Assembly (NCBI GenBank): GCA_958439195.1
Contig: OY288150.1
Location: 62,001-126,000 of the forward strand
Reading direction: 5' to 3'
Source of the DNA: an uncultured Paracoccaceae bacterium
Lineage (GTDB): Bacteria; Pseudomonadota; Alphaproteobacteria; Rhodobacterales; Rhodobacteraceae
Length of the DNA stretch: 64,000 bases
The translations under genes and the position numbers were made by a program. Under the pieces are notes generated by a model. It did no database searches. It was given only the letters and a program-made list of their open reading frames with translations, and was not told the DNA's origin. Shown in pieces: positions 17,622 to 26,217 of this stretch (position 1 is the first letter of the stretch; each line of letters starts with the position of its first letter).

Positions 17622-17631
17622 TCCGCAATCC

Positions 17632-18045
17632 ATGTCGCGCGACGACCTTGCCCTGACTGCCGCCTTCCTGATCGCGCTGGCGGCCACCCTTGGCGCGCTT
17701 TTCATCGGTGAGGTGCTGGGCCAGATGCCCTGCACGCTCTGCTGGTATCAGCGCATCGCCATGTTCCCCTTGGTGCCGATCCTTGGCTTGTCACTCTGGC
17801 GGGGCGATGCCATGGCGCGCGCCTATGGCTTGCCGTTGGTCCTCGCCGGGCTGGCGCTTGCGGCCTGGCATTCGGGCCTTTACGCAGGGCTTCTGCCCGC
17901 GCCAATCGTGCCCTGCACCGAAAATGGTCCCTCCTGCACCGGTGAGGCGCAGATGATCCTTGGCCTGCCGATCCCCTATCTATCAGCGGTCGCCTTTGCG
18001 GCGATCCTTGCCTGTCTCATCCTGCCGAAAGGACACCGCACATGA
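17632..18045 (+). CDS. dsbB: DsbB-family disulfide-generating membrane protein
   Basis: 137 residues, four helices. Reoxidises DsbA and passes electrons to quinone. Seen: first Cys pair QMPCTLCWYQR near residue 33, second Cys pair VPCTENGPSC near 95. Start ATG 17632 gives a proper first helix. Overlaps the following dsbA-like gene by 4 bases, so the oxidant and its partner are co-made. Confidence 0.92.
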   Translation: MSRDDLALTAAFLIALAATLGALFIGEVLGQMPCTLCWYQRIAMFPLVPILGLSLWRGDAMARAYGLPLVLAGLALAAWHSGLYAGLLPAPIVPCTENGPSCTGEAQMILGLPIPYLSAVAFAAILACLILPKGHRT

Positions 18046-18701
18046 ACCGCCGCACCCTTATCCTTGGAGCCTCCGCACTTGGTGTTGCTGCCTTCGCGGG
18101 TGGCGCCTTCGTGCTGAAGCAGCGCCGCGACGCCGAGGCAGAAGCGGCGGCCGCCGCCACGCCAACCGAGGATCAGGCCCTCTTGATCCGTGACTACTCC
18201 CCTAGCTTCGGCCCCGCCGATGCCCCCGTCACACTGGTTGAATTCTTCGATCCCTCCTGCGAGGCCTGCCGTGCATACCACCCAGTGGTGCAGGAAATCC
18301 GGCGGCAGTTCCCGACGCAGGTCCGGGTCGTGCTGCGCTACACCGTTTTCCACGAAGGCTCGGACGAGGCTGTGCGCATCCTCGAGGCTGCGCGGATGCA
18401 AGACAAGTTCGAGCCGGTGCTGGATGCGCTGCTGGAACAGCAACCAGGCTGGGCTGTCCATGGCTCGCCCGAGATGGATGTCGCCTGGGAGATTGCCGGG
18501 GCTGCAGGCCTCGATCTTGAAAAGGCCGAGACGGACCAGTTCTTCCCGGGCATCACTGGTATCCTGAATCAGGATGCGGCCGACGTGGAAGCCTTGGCTA
18601 TCCGCCAAACGCCAACCTTCTTCCTTAATGGCAAACGGCTGGAGAATTTCAGCGCCGACAGCCTCATCGCCGATGTGCGGTTCGCGGTCGAGAATAGCTG
18701 A
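18042..18701 (+). CDS. DsbA-like thiol oxidoreductase (first)
   Basis: 219 residues. N-terminal membrane anchor or signal (LILGASALGVAAFAGG), then a thioredoxin fold with active site CEAC in FFDPSCEACRAYHP near residue 73 and cis-Pro in RQTPTFFLNG near 190. Coupled to dsbB, so probably its redox partner, and part of the zntA operon. It may keep periplasmic thiols functional during exposure to thiol-binding metals (inference). Ends 6 bases from the convergent mntR stop. Confidence 0.9.
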   Translation: MNRRTLILGASALGVAAFAGGAFVLKQRRDAEAEAAAAATPTEDQALLIRDYSPSFGPADAPVTLVEFFDPSCEACRAYHPVVQEIRRQFPTQVRVVLRYTVFHEGSDEAVRILEAARMQDKFEPVLDALLEQQPGWAVHGSPEMDVAWEIAGAAGLDLEKAETDQFFPGITGILNQDAADVEALAIRQTPTFFLNGKRLENFSADSLIADVRFAVENS

Positions 18702-18707
18702 AGGCTT

Positions 18708-19160
18708 TCAGGACCGGTTAGCGAAGGCTGAAAACAGGGCCAGCGTTCGCTCGCTGACATGGTGCTCGATGCCTTCGGCATCGCGTTCCGCTGTCTCGGG
18801 ATCAAGGCCCAGACTGATGAGAAAGCGTAGCACGATCTCGTGCCGCCGCCGACATTCCTTCGCGAGCGCACGGCCTGTGTCCGTCAAAAACACCGAGCGA
18901 TACTTCGCGCGGGTGATCAGTCCCTCCCGCGCCAGACGGTCGAGCGTCTTGCTCACTGTCGGCACCTTCACACCAAGCCGGGCGGCGATGTCCACCGGGC
19001 GCGCCTCGCCCTGATCGTGGATCAGTTCGGCGATCAGTTCGACGTAGTCCTCGGCCAGTTCATTGCGCCGGGCTTCGCGCACACCCTGAAACGCCCCGGC
19101 GCGCAGGTCCGCGGGCCGGTCATCCGACGTGGCATGGGTTTCAGGATCTAACTCTGTCAT
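18708..19160 (-). CDS. mntR: DtxR-family manganese regulator MntR
   Basis: 150 residues. Winged helix (EARPVDIAARLGVKVPTVSKTLDRLAREGLI within a longer domain) and a dimer/metal region with RRRHEIVLRFLISLGLDPETAERDAEGIEHHVS holding the usual Glu/His metal ligands. Represses the divergent mntH when manganese is plentiful. ATG 19160 is the first good start. The palindrome between the two genes is its likely site. Confidence 0.92.
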   Translation of the reverse strand: MTELDPETHATSDDRPADLRAGAFQGVREARRNELAEDYVELIAELIHDQGEARPVDIAARLGVKVPTVSKTLDRLAREGLITRAKYRSVFLTDTGRALAKECRRRHEIVLRFLISLGLDPETAERDAEGIEHHVSERTLALFSAFANRS

Positions 19161-19211
19161 CCGTTCAGTGTCGCACGGGATGGATTGACAAGTAAAGGCG
19201 CGGGGCAGAAT

Positions 19212-19227
19212 GTTAGCATTGTCTAAC
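19212..19227. promoter_or_regulatory. MntR operator between mntR and mntH
   Basis: GTTAGCATTGTCTAAC: inverted half-sites GTTAG and CTAAC around six bases, located midway between the divergent starts. It resembles MntR/Mur boxes. Its position would let MntR control both genes. Confidence 0.7.
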
Positions 19228-19280
19228 TTTATGTGCCACGTCTTGTAGGGATCGTGGTCAAGCCGGGAGTGCCAAGAGCC

Positions 19281-20606
19281 ATGACGACCAATGCCTGGCG
19301 GCAGGAAAGCGAGACCCCCTCCCTTTCCGAAGTCTTCCGCACCATCGCGGTCGGAAACGGTGGCACCAGCCGCTTCCGACGGTTCCTCGCCTTCATAGGC
19401 CCAGGCTACCTGGTGGCGGTGGGCTACATGGATCCCGGCAACTGGGCGACCTCGCTGGCGGGTGGGGCGGCCTTCGGCTACACGCTGCTCTTCGTCGCCC
19501 TGTTGTCGAACATCATGGCGATCCTCCTGCAGTCTCTCTGCGCGCGGCTGGCTGTCGCCTCGGGCCGTGATCTGGCGCAGGCCTGCCGCGATGCCTTCCC
19601 GAAATGGATGTCCGTCCCGCTCTGGATCTTTGCCGAACTGGCCATCATCGCCACAGACCTGGCCGAGGTGATCGGCACGGCCATCGGCCTCAACCTGCTC
19701 TTCGGCATCCCGCTCGAGATCGGCATCTTCATCACAGCCGCCGACGTGTTCCTGATCCTGTGGCTGCAGAACAAGGGGTTCCGCTGGATCGAGGCGCTGA
19801 TCATCTCGCTGATGGCGCTGATCGCGGCCTGTTTTGTCGTGTTGATTGCTCAGGCCGACCCAGTCTGGGGCGAGGTCATCGCAGGCTTTGCCCCAAGCCG
19901 CGAGATTTTCAACAACCCGACGATGCTCTACCTCGCTCTTGGCATTATCGGGGCGACGGTAATGCCGCATAACCTATACCTGCATTCGGGGATCGTGCAG
20001 ACTCGCGCCTTCGGGCTTGATCTGCCCTCGAAGCGCGAGGCGCTGAGGTTGGCGACTTGGGACAGCACCATCGCACTGATGTTCGCGCTGACGATCAATG
20101 CATCGATCCTGATCCTGGCCGCTGCTGCCTTCTACACCGTGGGGCAAAACGACGTAGCCGAAATTGACAAGGCGCATCTGTTGCTGGAGCCCTTGCTCGG
20201 CTCGTCGCTCGCGCCGGTCCTGTTCGGTGTGGCACTCCTCTGCGCGGGGCTGAACTCTACTGTCACCGCCACCATGGCCGGACAGATCGTGATGGAAGGT
20301 TTCATCAACCTGCGCATCGCCCCTTGGGCGCGACGCTTGATCACCCGGGGCCTTGCCATCATCCCGGCGATCTTCGTGATCCTGCTTTACGGCAGCGGAG
20401 GCGTTGGGGAGCTTTTGATCCTGAGCCAGGTGGTGCTTTCGTTCCAGCTGCCATTCGCCATCGTGCCGTTGGTCATGTTCACCGCCAGCCGCGCAAAGAT
20501 GGGCGAACTGGTCGCACCCCGCTGGCTGACGGGCCTGTGCTGGCTGATCGCCGCCGTGATCATCGTGCTGAACGTGAACCTGCTGTCGACCGTTCTGCTG
20601 AGCTGA
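19281..20606 (+). CDS. mntH: Nramp-family manganese transporter MntH
   Basis: 441 residues, about 11 helices. Proton-coupled Mn(II)/Fe(II) importer. Seen: helix 1 metal motif GYMDPGNWAT near residue 50 and helix 6 motif MPHNLYLHSG near 228. ATG 19281 follows GGGAG, and upstream ATG-like starts would overlap the operator region. Its place beside efflux genes fits manganese supply countering metal and oxidative stress. Confidence 0.95.
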   Translation: MTTNAWRQESETPSLSEVFRTIAVGNGGTSRFRRFLAFIGPGYLVAVGYMDPGNWATSLAGGAAFGYTLLFVALLSNIMAILLQSLCARLAVASGRDLAQACRDAFPKWMSVPLWIFAELAIIATDLAEVIGTAIGLNLLFGIPLEIGIFITAADVFLILWLQNKGFRWIEALIISLMALIAACFVVLIAQADPVWGEVIAGFAPSREIFNNPTMLYLALGIIGATVMPHNLYLHSGIVQTRAFGLDLPSKREALRLATWDSTIALMFALTINASILILAAAAFYTVGQNDVAEIDKAHLLLEPLLGSSLAPVLFGVALLCAGLNSTVTATMAGQIVMEGFINLRIAPWARRLITRGLAIIPAIFVILLYGSGGVGELLILSQVVLSFQLPFAIVPLVMFTASRAKMGELVAPRWLTGLCWLIAAVIIVLNVNLLSTVLLS

Positions 20607-20691
20607 CCCCAGCCACTTCCATTCGGATACGGAAGGTGCAACCAGTCACGACGTCCTGCTTGAAGTTCAAGGGTGTGGCCGTGCAGCGAAA
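20607..20691. other. Intergenic region with short palindrome between convergent genes
   Basis: Only the perfect 13-bp palindrome CTTGAAGTTCAAG (20659-20671) stands out, between convergent mntH and the L,D-transpeptidase gene. No T-run, so a terminator role is weak. Confidence 0.3.
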
Positions 20692-21285
20692 TCAGATCAG
20701 CAGCACCTGAGTGCCGACCTGCGCCAAATCGTAGAGTTCAATGACATGCTCATTGTAGAGACCGATGCAGCCATTCGATGATCTGCGACCGATCTTGCGG
20801 GTATCATGGGTGCCGTGGATCAAATAGGCAGGCCAGGACAAATACATTCCGCGAACACCAAGCGGATTGTCCTTGGCTCCGCCCTCGACCATCTTCGGCC
20901 AGTCCGGGTTGCGCTCGAGCATGGATTCCGTCGGACGCCACGGTGGGTTCACAGCCTTGCGGACAATCTCGGTCCGCCCGAGCCGTGTCAGTTCCTCGGA
21001 CAGAGGGACTGACGAGGGATAGAGCCGGTAGATCGACTGATCCTCTGACCAGTAATGCAGTGCGCGTGACTTGGTGTCCGACAGAATTGCACCACCCTTA
21101 GTATTCTCAAAATAGTCCTGCCACTGAGGCATCCGGAAACTGGACACGTTGTTCCGTACGGTGCCGGATACAGGAGCCTGAAACTCGGTCGTGCCGTCCT
21201 GCGCCAAAGCTGGTAGGGCCGCAAGACCCGCCATCCCGACTGCTCCGCCCATCAAAGCCCGTCGCCCGATCCGTTCCTCGGCCAT
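20692..21285 (-). CDS. L,D-transpeptidase (first)
   Basis: 197 residues, exported YkuD-type enzyme that makes 3-3 peptidoglycan cross-links or anchors proteins to the wall. Signal resembles a Tat type (RIGRRALMGGAVGMAGLAAL). Catalytic motif HGTHDTRKIG then SSNGCIGLYN, with the nucleophile Cys near residue 170. Very similar to the enzyme at 38329-38889. Monocistronic; nothing regulatory was seen upstream. Confidence 0.93.
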   Translation of the reverse strand: MAEERIGRRALMGGAVGMAGLAALPALAQDGTTEFQAPVSGTVRNNVSSFRMPQWQDYFENTKGGAILSDTKSRALHYWSEDQSIYRLYPSSVPLSEELTRLGRTEIVRKAVNPPWRPTESMLERNPDWPKMVEGGAKDNPLGVRGMYLSWPAYLIHGTHDTRKIGRRSSNGCIGLYNEHVIELYDLAQVGTQVLLI

Positions 21286-21489
21286 GGATCACTCCTTCAC
21301 CTACGTTTCGGAATGGGCAGTATCGTCCTATTGCCTCCGGGACAAATCAAAGAGCCGTCAACAGCGCACGGTTTAGGCCGGAAGAGCGACAAGCACGGCG
21401 CCGTTCATTGTGAGGCTGCGGATCGGCCCATGGAAGTCGACCAACAGGTCTCGGCACTCTGACATTGCCGTGATCTGGCAACGCATACC

Positions 21490-21520
21490 TTGCACCTCAA
21501 GTAGCTAGAGCAATTAGCCC
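21490..21520 (+). promoter_or_regulatory. MerR-type promoter before lnt
   Basis: -35 TTGCAC (21490-21495), 19-bp spacer with imperfect dyad CTCAAGTAGCTAGAG, -10-like TAGCCC (21515-21520), 29 bases before the lnt start. The same architecture and core as the zntA promoter. Nothing else was seen in the stretch 21286-21489. Confidence 0.55.
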
Positions 21521-21549
21521 TCGCCTCGCAAGACGGGGCTTTCGCAGGA

Positions 21550-23106
21550 TTGATCACTTCAGACGCTCATCCCCGTTCCGGCGGAAAGCTGATTCAAGGT
21601 CTGCCCAGCTTGGGCATGGCCCTGGCCGCTGGCGCCGTACTTGTTTTGGCCTTGCCACCATATTCGATCCTGCCCTTTGCGCTGATCGCCTTCGCAGTGC
21701 TGGTAATTATGTTGCGTGGCACGTCGTGGCCTATCGCGTTTCGACTGGGATATCTGTTTGGCTTGGGCCAATTCGTGCCCGGCCTTTTCTGGATCACCGA
21801 AAGTTTTCAGGTCGAGGCGGACCGGTTCGGATGGTTGGCCTTGCCTGCCGTGCTCGGTCTTGCGGCACTGCTGGCAGTGTTTCCGGCTGTCGCCTGTGCC
21901 CTTGCCGCCCGAATGGACCGCGCCGGATTGCCGCTGGCCCTTTCGCTCGCGACAAGCTGGACCGGCTTTGAATGGCTGCGCGGGCACGTTCTGACGGGGT
22001 TTCCCTGGAACCTTGCCGCCTACACGCTGGCCGACTGGTTGCCTTTCGCGCAAATGGCCTCCCTGGTCGGCAGCTATGGGCTGGGGTTCCTGTTGGTGCT
22101 TTGTTCAGCACTGGTAGGGCTGGCTTTCCGCACGCCCGACCGCAGGTTGCAGATCATCCGTTTCGCCAGCGCCGCTGCGATTGCGGTCACCGTCGCTGGT
22201 TTCGGTTTTGCGCGCCTGACCTTGTCCGATCCCCCGTCGGAGCGCGGCGCTCAAATCCGCGTCGTGCAACCGAACATCGCGCAAAGCGCCAAGTGGGATG
22301 AAGGATCCCGGAAAGCCAACATCCTTCGGCTCCTGGCTCTTTCTGCGCGCCCGGGCGACTACGATATCCTGCTTTGGCGCGAAACCGCATGGCCGGGGTT
22401 TCTCGCCGAAGATACTGGGGCCCGTATCATGCTTGGGTGGCTCTTGCCGAAGACCGCCGTCTTGTTGGCGGGCAGTCCTGAGCGGGAGGTTACCTCTAAC
22501 GAAACAGTGTACCGAAACTCTGTGCTCGCCATCGCGCCGGATGGCTCCGTCCTGACGCGCTACGCCAAGCATCACCTTGTGCCCTTTGGTGAATACGTGC
22601 CGTGGCGGAGTGTCCTGCCGTTCCAGCGATTGGTCGAATCTCTGGGTGATTTCCTCCCCGGTCCGGGTCCCCGGACCCTTGCATTTGGCCCACATCCCTA
22701 TGCGGGCATCGCGATCTGCTACGAGATCATCTTTCCCGGGCATGTGGTCGATGATGCCATCCGCCCTGACTGGATTTTCAACGCGACCAATGACGCCTGG
22801 TTCGGTCGCTCCATTGGTCCAAAGCAACATCTGGCTTCAGCCCGGATGCGGGCCATCGAAGAGGGACTTCCTCTCGTTCGGGCCGCAAATACGGGCATCT
22901 CAGCAGTGGTAGACGCCAATGGCAGGACACTGGCCATGCTGGACATTGAGACAGCTGGTCTTATCGACATGCGCTTGCCGAAGCCGCTACCGCCGACCCT
23001 TTACGCCCGATTTGGCGACTGGACAGTGCTTCTCCTTGTGCTCGGCTTTTGGGGCGTCTTCGGCTTCTGGGTTAGGCGGCAAAGGTCGTCAAGAAAGGAA
23101 AACTGA
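21550..23106 (+). CDS. lnt: Apolipoprotein N-acyltransferase
   Basis: 518 residues. Adds the third acyl chain to lipoproteins at the periplasmic face of the inner membrane. N-terminal six-helix part, then a nitrilase-fold domain with catalytic Glu in LWRETAWPGF, Lys in YAKHHLVPFGEYVPW and Cys in AICYEIIFPG. Final C-terminal helix. Likely start is TTG 21550 after GCAGGA. Placed behind a MerR-type promoter, so perhaps a metal-induced second copy of a housekeeping gene (inference). Confidence 0.93.
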   Translation: MITSDAHPRSGGKLIQGLPSLGMALAAGAVLVLALPPYSILPFALIAFAVLVIMLRGTSWPIAFRLGYLFGLGQFVPGLFWITESFQVEADRFGWLALPAVLGLAALLAVFPAVACALAARMDRAGLPLALSLATSWTGFEWLRGHVLTGFPWNLAAYTLADWLPFAQMASLVGSYGLGFLLVLCSALVGLAFRTPDRRLQIIRFASAAAIAVTVAGFGFARLTLSDPPSERGAQIRVVQPNIAQSAKWDEGSRKANILRLLALSARPGDYDILLWRETAWPGFLAEDTGARIMLGWLLPKTAVLLAGSPEREVTSNETVYRNSVLAIAPDGSVLTRYAKHHLVPFGEYVPWRSVLPFQRLVESLGDFLPGPGPRTLAFGPHPYAGIAICYEIIFPGHVVDDAIRPDWIFNATNDAWFGRSIGPKQHLASARMRAIEEGLPLVRAANTGISAVVDANGRTLAMLDIETAGLIDMRLPKPLPPTLYARFGDWTVLLLVLGFWGVFGFWVRRQRSSRKEN

Positions 23107-23107
23107 C

Positions 23108-23281
23108 ATGATCGGACCGGTCTTCGGGATAGTCGGCTTCCTGTGGGGCTACTATGTCGCCCGAAAGCGCGGCGGCAAGACGCTCGACCGACTGCAGTAC
23201 GGCGCAGGCTTTGCCATCGCCTTCGGGCTGTTCGGCACCCTCCTCGGCATAGCCCTCGCCAGGTTTCTTGGGGCGGCCTGA
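23108..23281 (+). CDS. Small membrane protein downstream of lnt
   Basis: 57 residues with two hydrophobic stretches (IGPVFGIVGFLWGYYVA and FAIAFGLFGTLLGIALARF) separated by a basic loop. ATG 23108 is 1 base after the lnt stop, with AAAGGA upstream, so it is cotranscribed. No family recognised. Confidence 0.65.
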   Translation: MIGPVFGIVGFLWGYYVARKRGGKTLDRLQYGAGFAIAFGLFGTLLGIALARFLGAA

Positions 23282-23325
23282 TCGGCGAAACCTCGCCGGT
23301 GCTGCACTCCTCACCTTTTTGTCGG

Positions 23326-23356
23326 TTGAACCTCTAGTTGCTCGAGGTTCTAGACC
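23326..23356 (+). promoter_or_regulatory. MerR-type promoter of the sco/PCu(A)C operon
   Basis: -35 TTGAAC (23326-23331), 19-bp spacer, -10-like TAGACC (23351-23356). Perfect dyad GAACCTC-N9-GAGGTTC (23328-23350) fills the spacer. 30 bases before the sco start. Core CCTCTAGTTGCTCGAGG matches the zntA, lnt and dsbA-like promoters more closely than the CueR-type boxes. Confidence 0.68.
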
Positions 23357-23385
23357 GCGCGCTGTTCTCATCGTCTGGACTGTTC

Positions 23386-23979
23386 ATGCGTCTACGTTCT
23401 TTTCAGATCATCCTTTGGGTCGCCGCCACGGCGGCGGTCGTCGCTTTTGCGGCAGTGCGGTGGTGGCCTGCAACGGAGGACACCGCAGCTGCAGCATCGG
23501 CTTTCACGCCCACCTTCGCACTTGCAGACAGCGAAGGTCGTATCCGTACGACGGACGAATTCCGCGGAAAGTTCCTGTTGGTGTTCTTCGGCTTTACAAG
23601 CTGCCCGGATGTCTGTCCGACCACGCTCTCCGAAGTCGCGCAAGTCATGTATGACCTCGGATCGGACGCGGGATCGGTGCAGCCGATCTTCATCTCGATC
23701 GATCCTGAACGGGACAGACGGCTTGGGCTGGCTGATTACACCAAAGCCTTTCATCCAGCGATCCTCGGTCTGGCCGGCAGCGAGGCCGAAACCCAGGCTG
23801 CGGCCGCAAGCTTCAAGATTTTCTACGAGCGGGAGGACGACACCTCTTCGCCGGACGGCTACACGATGGCGCACAGTCCTGGCCTCTATCTGCTCAGCCC
23901 AGATGGCGCGTGGCTGCGTCAATTCACCTACGGCACACCGGCGGCCGAAATCCTTTCCGACCTTCAATCGAGACTTTGA
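23386..23979 (+). CDS. SCO1/SenC-family copper chaperone (first)
   Basis: 197 residues. Membrane-anchored thioredoxin-fold protein, known for delivering copper to the CuA site of cytochrome oxidase. Seen: N-terminal anchor, copper site CPDVC in FFGFTSCPDVCPTT near residue 78, and the distal His in YTMAHSPGLYL near 167. ATG 23386 is 30 bases after the promoter. First of a five-gene operon with PCu(A)C, a second SCO, an M23 peptidase and DUF411. Confidence 0.9.
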   Translation: MRLRSFQIILWVAATAAVVAFAAVRWWPATEDTAAAASAFTPTFALADSEGRIRTTDEFRGKFLLVFFGFTSCPDVCPTTLSEVAQVMYDLGSDAGSVQPIFISIDPERDRRLGLADYTKAFHPAILGLAGSEAETQAAAASFKIFYEREDDTSSPDGYTMAHSPGLYLLSPDGAWLRQFTYGTPAAEILSDLQSRL

Positions 23980-23982
23980 CCC

Positions 23983-24456
23983 ATGAAACACTTCCTTCTT
24001 GCCGCATCTCTGACCCTGTCCGCGCCAGCCGCCATGGCATGTGAGACCGTGACCATCGGCGATTTGACCGTCGAGCACGCCTGGTCCAAGGCGACGATTG
24101 GCGCGGGGCGTCCCGGCGTCTTCTATGTGGAGATCACGAACACCGGATCGACCGACGACGCGCTGGTTGGCATCGCGACGCCTGCAGCTGGTATGCCGAT
24201 GCTGCATGAGACTGTCGTTCAGGACGGCATCGCATCAATGCCGCATGCGATGTCCATCCCTGTGCCGGCCGGCCAGAGCGTGCAGCTTTCGCCTGGCGGA
24301 TACCACGGCATGCTGATGGGTCTGACGACAGCCCTGAAGGAAGGCGACAGCTTTTCGGTCACCCTCACCTTTGAAAAGGCCGGAGAGGTCACGGTGAATG
24401 TCGATGTCCTTTCGTTGCGCGCGGAGGGTCCGGATTGCGCCGACGCAGGGCAATAA
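23983..24456 (+). CDS. PCu(A)C-family periplasmic copper chaperone
   Basis: 157 residues with a signal peptide ending AAMA. Copper-ligand pattern: MLHETVVQ then MPHAM, and later GGYHGMLMG, which is the H-M-x-M-H-x-M arrangement of PCu(A)C. Usually works with SCO to load CuA. Here it lies between two sco genes, 3 bases after the first. No cytochrome oxidase gene is in the window. Confidence 0.9.
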   Translation: MKHFLLAASLTLSAPAAMACETVTIGDLTVEHAWSKATIGAGRPGVFYVEITNTGSTDDALVGIATPAAGMPMLHETVVQDGIASMPHAMSIPVPAGQSVQLSPGGYHGMLMGLTTALKEGDSFSVTLTFEKAGEVTVNVDVLSLRAEGPDCADAGQ

Positions 24457-25037
24457 TCCTCGGCGCTGGAGGGGCCATCGGAGCCGTCGCCTTCATGCTG
24501 GGCGTCGGGGCTTATCGCACGCGCAATAGGCCAGCTCTCAGCGAGGTCCTGCCCTTGCCCATCGGCGAGATGTCCTGGGCATTGACCGACCACCGGGATC
24601 AGTCCGTTCGACCCACAGACTGGGCCGGTCACCCGGTCATGGTGTTCTTCGGCTTCACCTGGTGCCCCGACGTCTGCCCGACCACATTGAGCGACATATC
24701 GCTCTGGCTCGAGGATCTGGGAGCCGACGCGAACCGTTTGATCGTGGCGCTGATTTCGGTCGATCCGGAACGCGACACGCCCGCTGTCCTTGCGGACTAC
24801 GTCAGCAGCTTCGACCCACGCATCATCGGGTTGACGGGTCCCGCCGACGAGGTGGCAAAGGCGGCCGCAGATTTTCGCGTAACCTATCGCCGTGTCGACA
24901 AGGATGGCGGCGACTACACGATGGACCACACCGCCGGTGTGTTCCTGTTCCACCCCGATGGGCGCTTTGCCAGCATCATCGACTTCCATGAAGACCGGCG
25001 CTTCGCCGTTCCCAAAATCCGCCGAACCCTCAGTTGA
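24435..25037 (+). CDS. SCO1/SenC-family copper chaperone (second)
   Basis: 200 residues from a TTG start that overlaps the PCu(A)C gene by 22 bases. Anchor helix (IILGAGGAIGAVAFMLGVGAY), copper site FFGFTWCPDVCPTT near residue 80, distal His in YTMDHTAGVFLF. A different sequence from the first SCO, so a second function, such as redox partner rather than copper carrier, is possible. No later in-frame start keeps the anchor. Confidence 0.88.
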   Translation: MRRRRAIILGAGGAIGAVAFMLGVGAYRTRNRPALSEVLPLPIGEMSWALTDHRDQSVRPTDWAGHPVMVFFGFTWCPDVCPTTLSDISLWLEDLGADANRLIVALISVDPERDTPAVLADYVSSFDPRIIGLTGPADEVAKAAADFRVTYRRVDKDGGDYTMDHTAGVFLFHPDGRFASIIDFHEDRRFAVPKIRRTLS

Positions 25038-25053
25038 AAGGTCATTCTGCCAG

Positions 25054-26217
25054 ATGATCCGCTCTGCATTTCTGATCCTTGCTGTCGCATCTCTCGCCCC
25101 GCTCCAGGCAGTGGCAGATCCTCCGACGGCGCATTTGCCGATGGCATTCGAAGCGATAATCGCCGCCGGTGACACTTTGGACAGTGTCCTTGGACACGCT
25201 GGAGTCCCCCCGACGATCCGGGCAGAAGCCGCACTGGCACTCTCGGGAGTGTATGATCTGACGGACCTGCGACCTGGCCACCGGATCGAATGGACTGCGG
25301 CGTCCGCTGATCCGGCATCGCTGACACGCCTTTCATTGTTCGTGGAAGATGGAGTGGAAATTGCTCTCACCTTCGACGGGCTGATAGCAGCACAACGGCT
25401 TGACCCACCGGTTCGTGTGATGCACCGGAGTGAGACCTTGACCCTCAACGGAACCCTTTACGACGCCTTGACGGCCCGAAATGCACCGGAACGCTTTGCG
25501 GTTGACCTAACCGCACTTCTTGCGGGCCAGGTCGATTTCAGGCGCGACCTCAAAGGTGGAGAGACCTTCGCGCTGGTCTGGCAGGAAGATCAGCTTCCCG
25601 ATGGCACCATCGCGGGAGAGCCGCGCCTGAGTTACGCTCGGCTGGAGCTTACTGATCGCGTCCTCGAACTCGTTGCGACCGAAGCCGCCGGCCCGATCAT
25701 CGTCTTTGAAGATGGCGAAGCCGTGCAGCGTTCAGCGGCACCCATCCTTGGTGCACGACTGTCGTCCGTCTTTGGGCGCCGGAACCATCCCGTGTTGGGT
25801 GGGGTTCGCATGCATACCGGGATTGATTACGCGGCACCCGTGGGAACCGAAGTCTCGGCGACCGGCGCCGGGCGGGTGACCTTTGCGGGTACGATCCGTG
25901 GCTATGGCACCACGATCGACATCGATCACGGCGGCGGGGTCGTCACGCGCTATGCACATCTTTCCGAAATTGCCGAAGGCGTTCGCGAGGGGATGCGTGT
26001 CAAGGCTGGAGACGAGATTGGCGCGGTCGGGGCGACAGGTCTCGTGAGCGGCCCCAACCTTCACTACGAAGTCCGTGTTGACGGCAGACCGGTCGACCCT
26101 AAGGACCAGGACGCCTTGCCGGAACAGGAGATCGCTTCGGCAGATGATCTCAATGCGCTCGCCACTTGGCGCAGCGAAACTGGCTTCATTTCAGGAACTG
26201 ACGGAGAACGCGGATGA
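25054..26217 (+). CDS. M23-family peptidoglycan endopeptidase
   Basis: 387 residues with a signal peptide (LILAVASLAPLQAVA). Contains a LysM/OapA-like middle part and a C-terminal LytM domain with zinc ligands in RMHTGIDYAAP (His/Asp) and HLSEIAEG, NLHYEVRV (HxH-type pattern). It would cut peptide cross-links in the wall. It sits inside a copper chaperone operon and overlaps the following DUF411 gene by 4 bases, an odd partner for copper proteins. Confidence 0.88.
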   Translation: MIRSAFLILAVASLAPLQAVADPPTAHLPMAFEAIIAAGDTLDSVLGHAGVPPTIRAEAALALSGVYDLTDLRPGHRIEWTAASADPASLTRLSLFVEDGVEIALTFDGLIAAQRLDPPVRVMHRSETLTLNGTLYDALTARNAPERFAVDLTALLAGQVDFRRDLKGGETFALVWQEDQLPDGTIAGEPRLSYARLELTDRVLELVATEAAGPIIVFEDGEAVQRSAAPILGARLSSVFGRRNHPVLGGVRMHTGIDYAAPVGTEVSATGAGRVTFAGTIRGYGTTIDIDHGGGVVTRYAHLSEIAEGVREGMRVKAGDEIGAVGATGLVSGPNLHYEVRVDGRPVDPKDQDALPEQEIASADDLNALATWRSETGFISGTDGERG

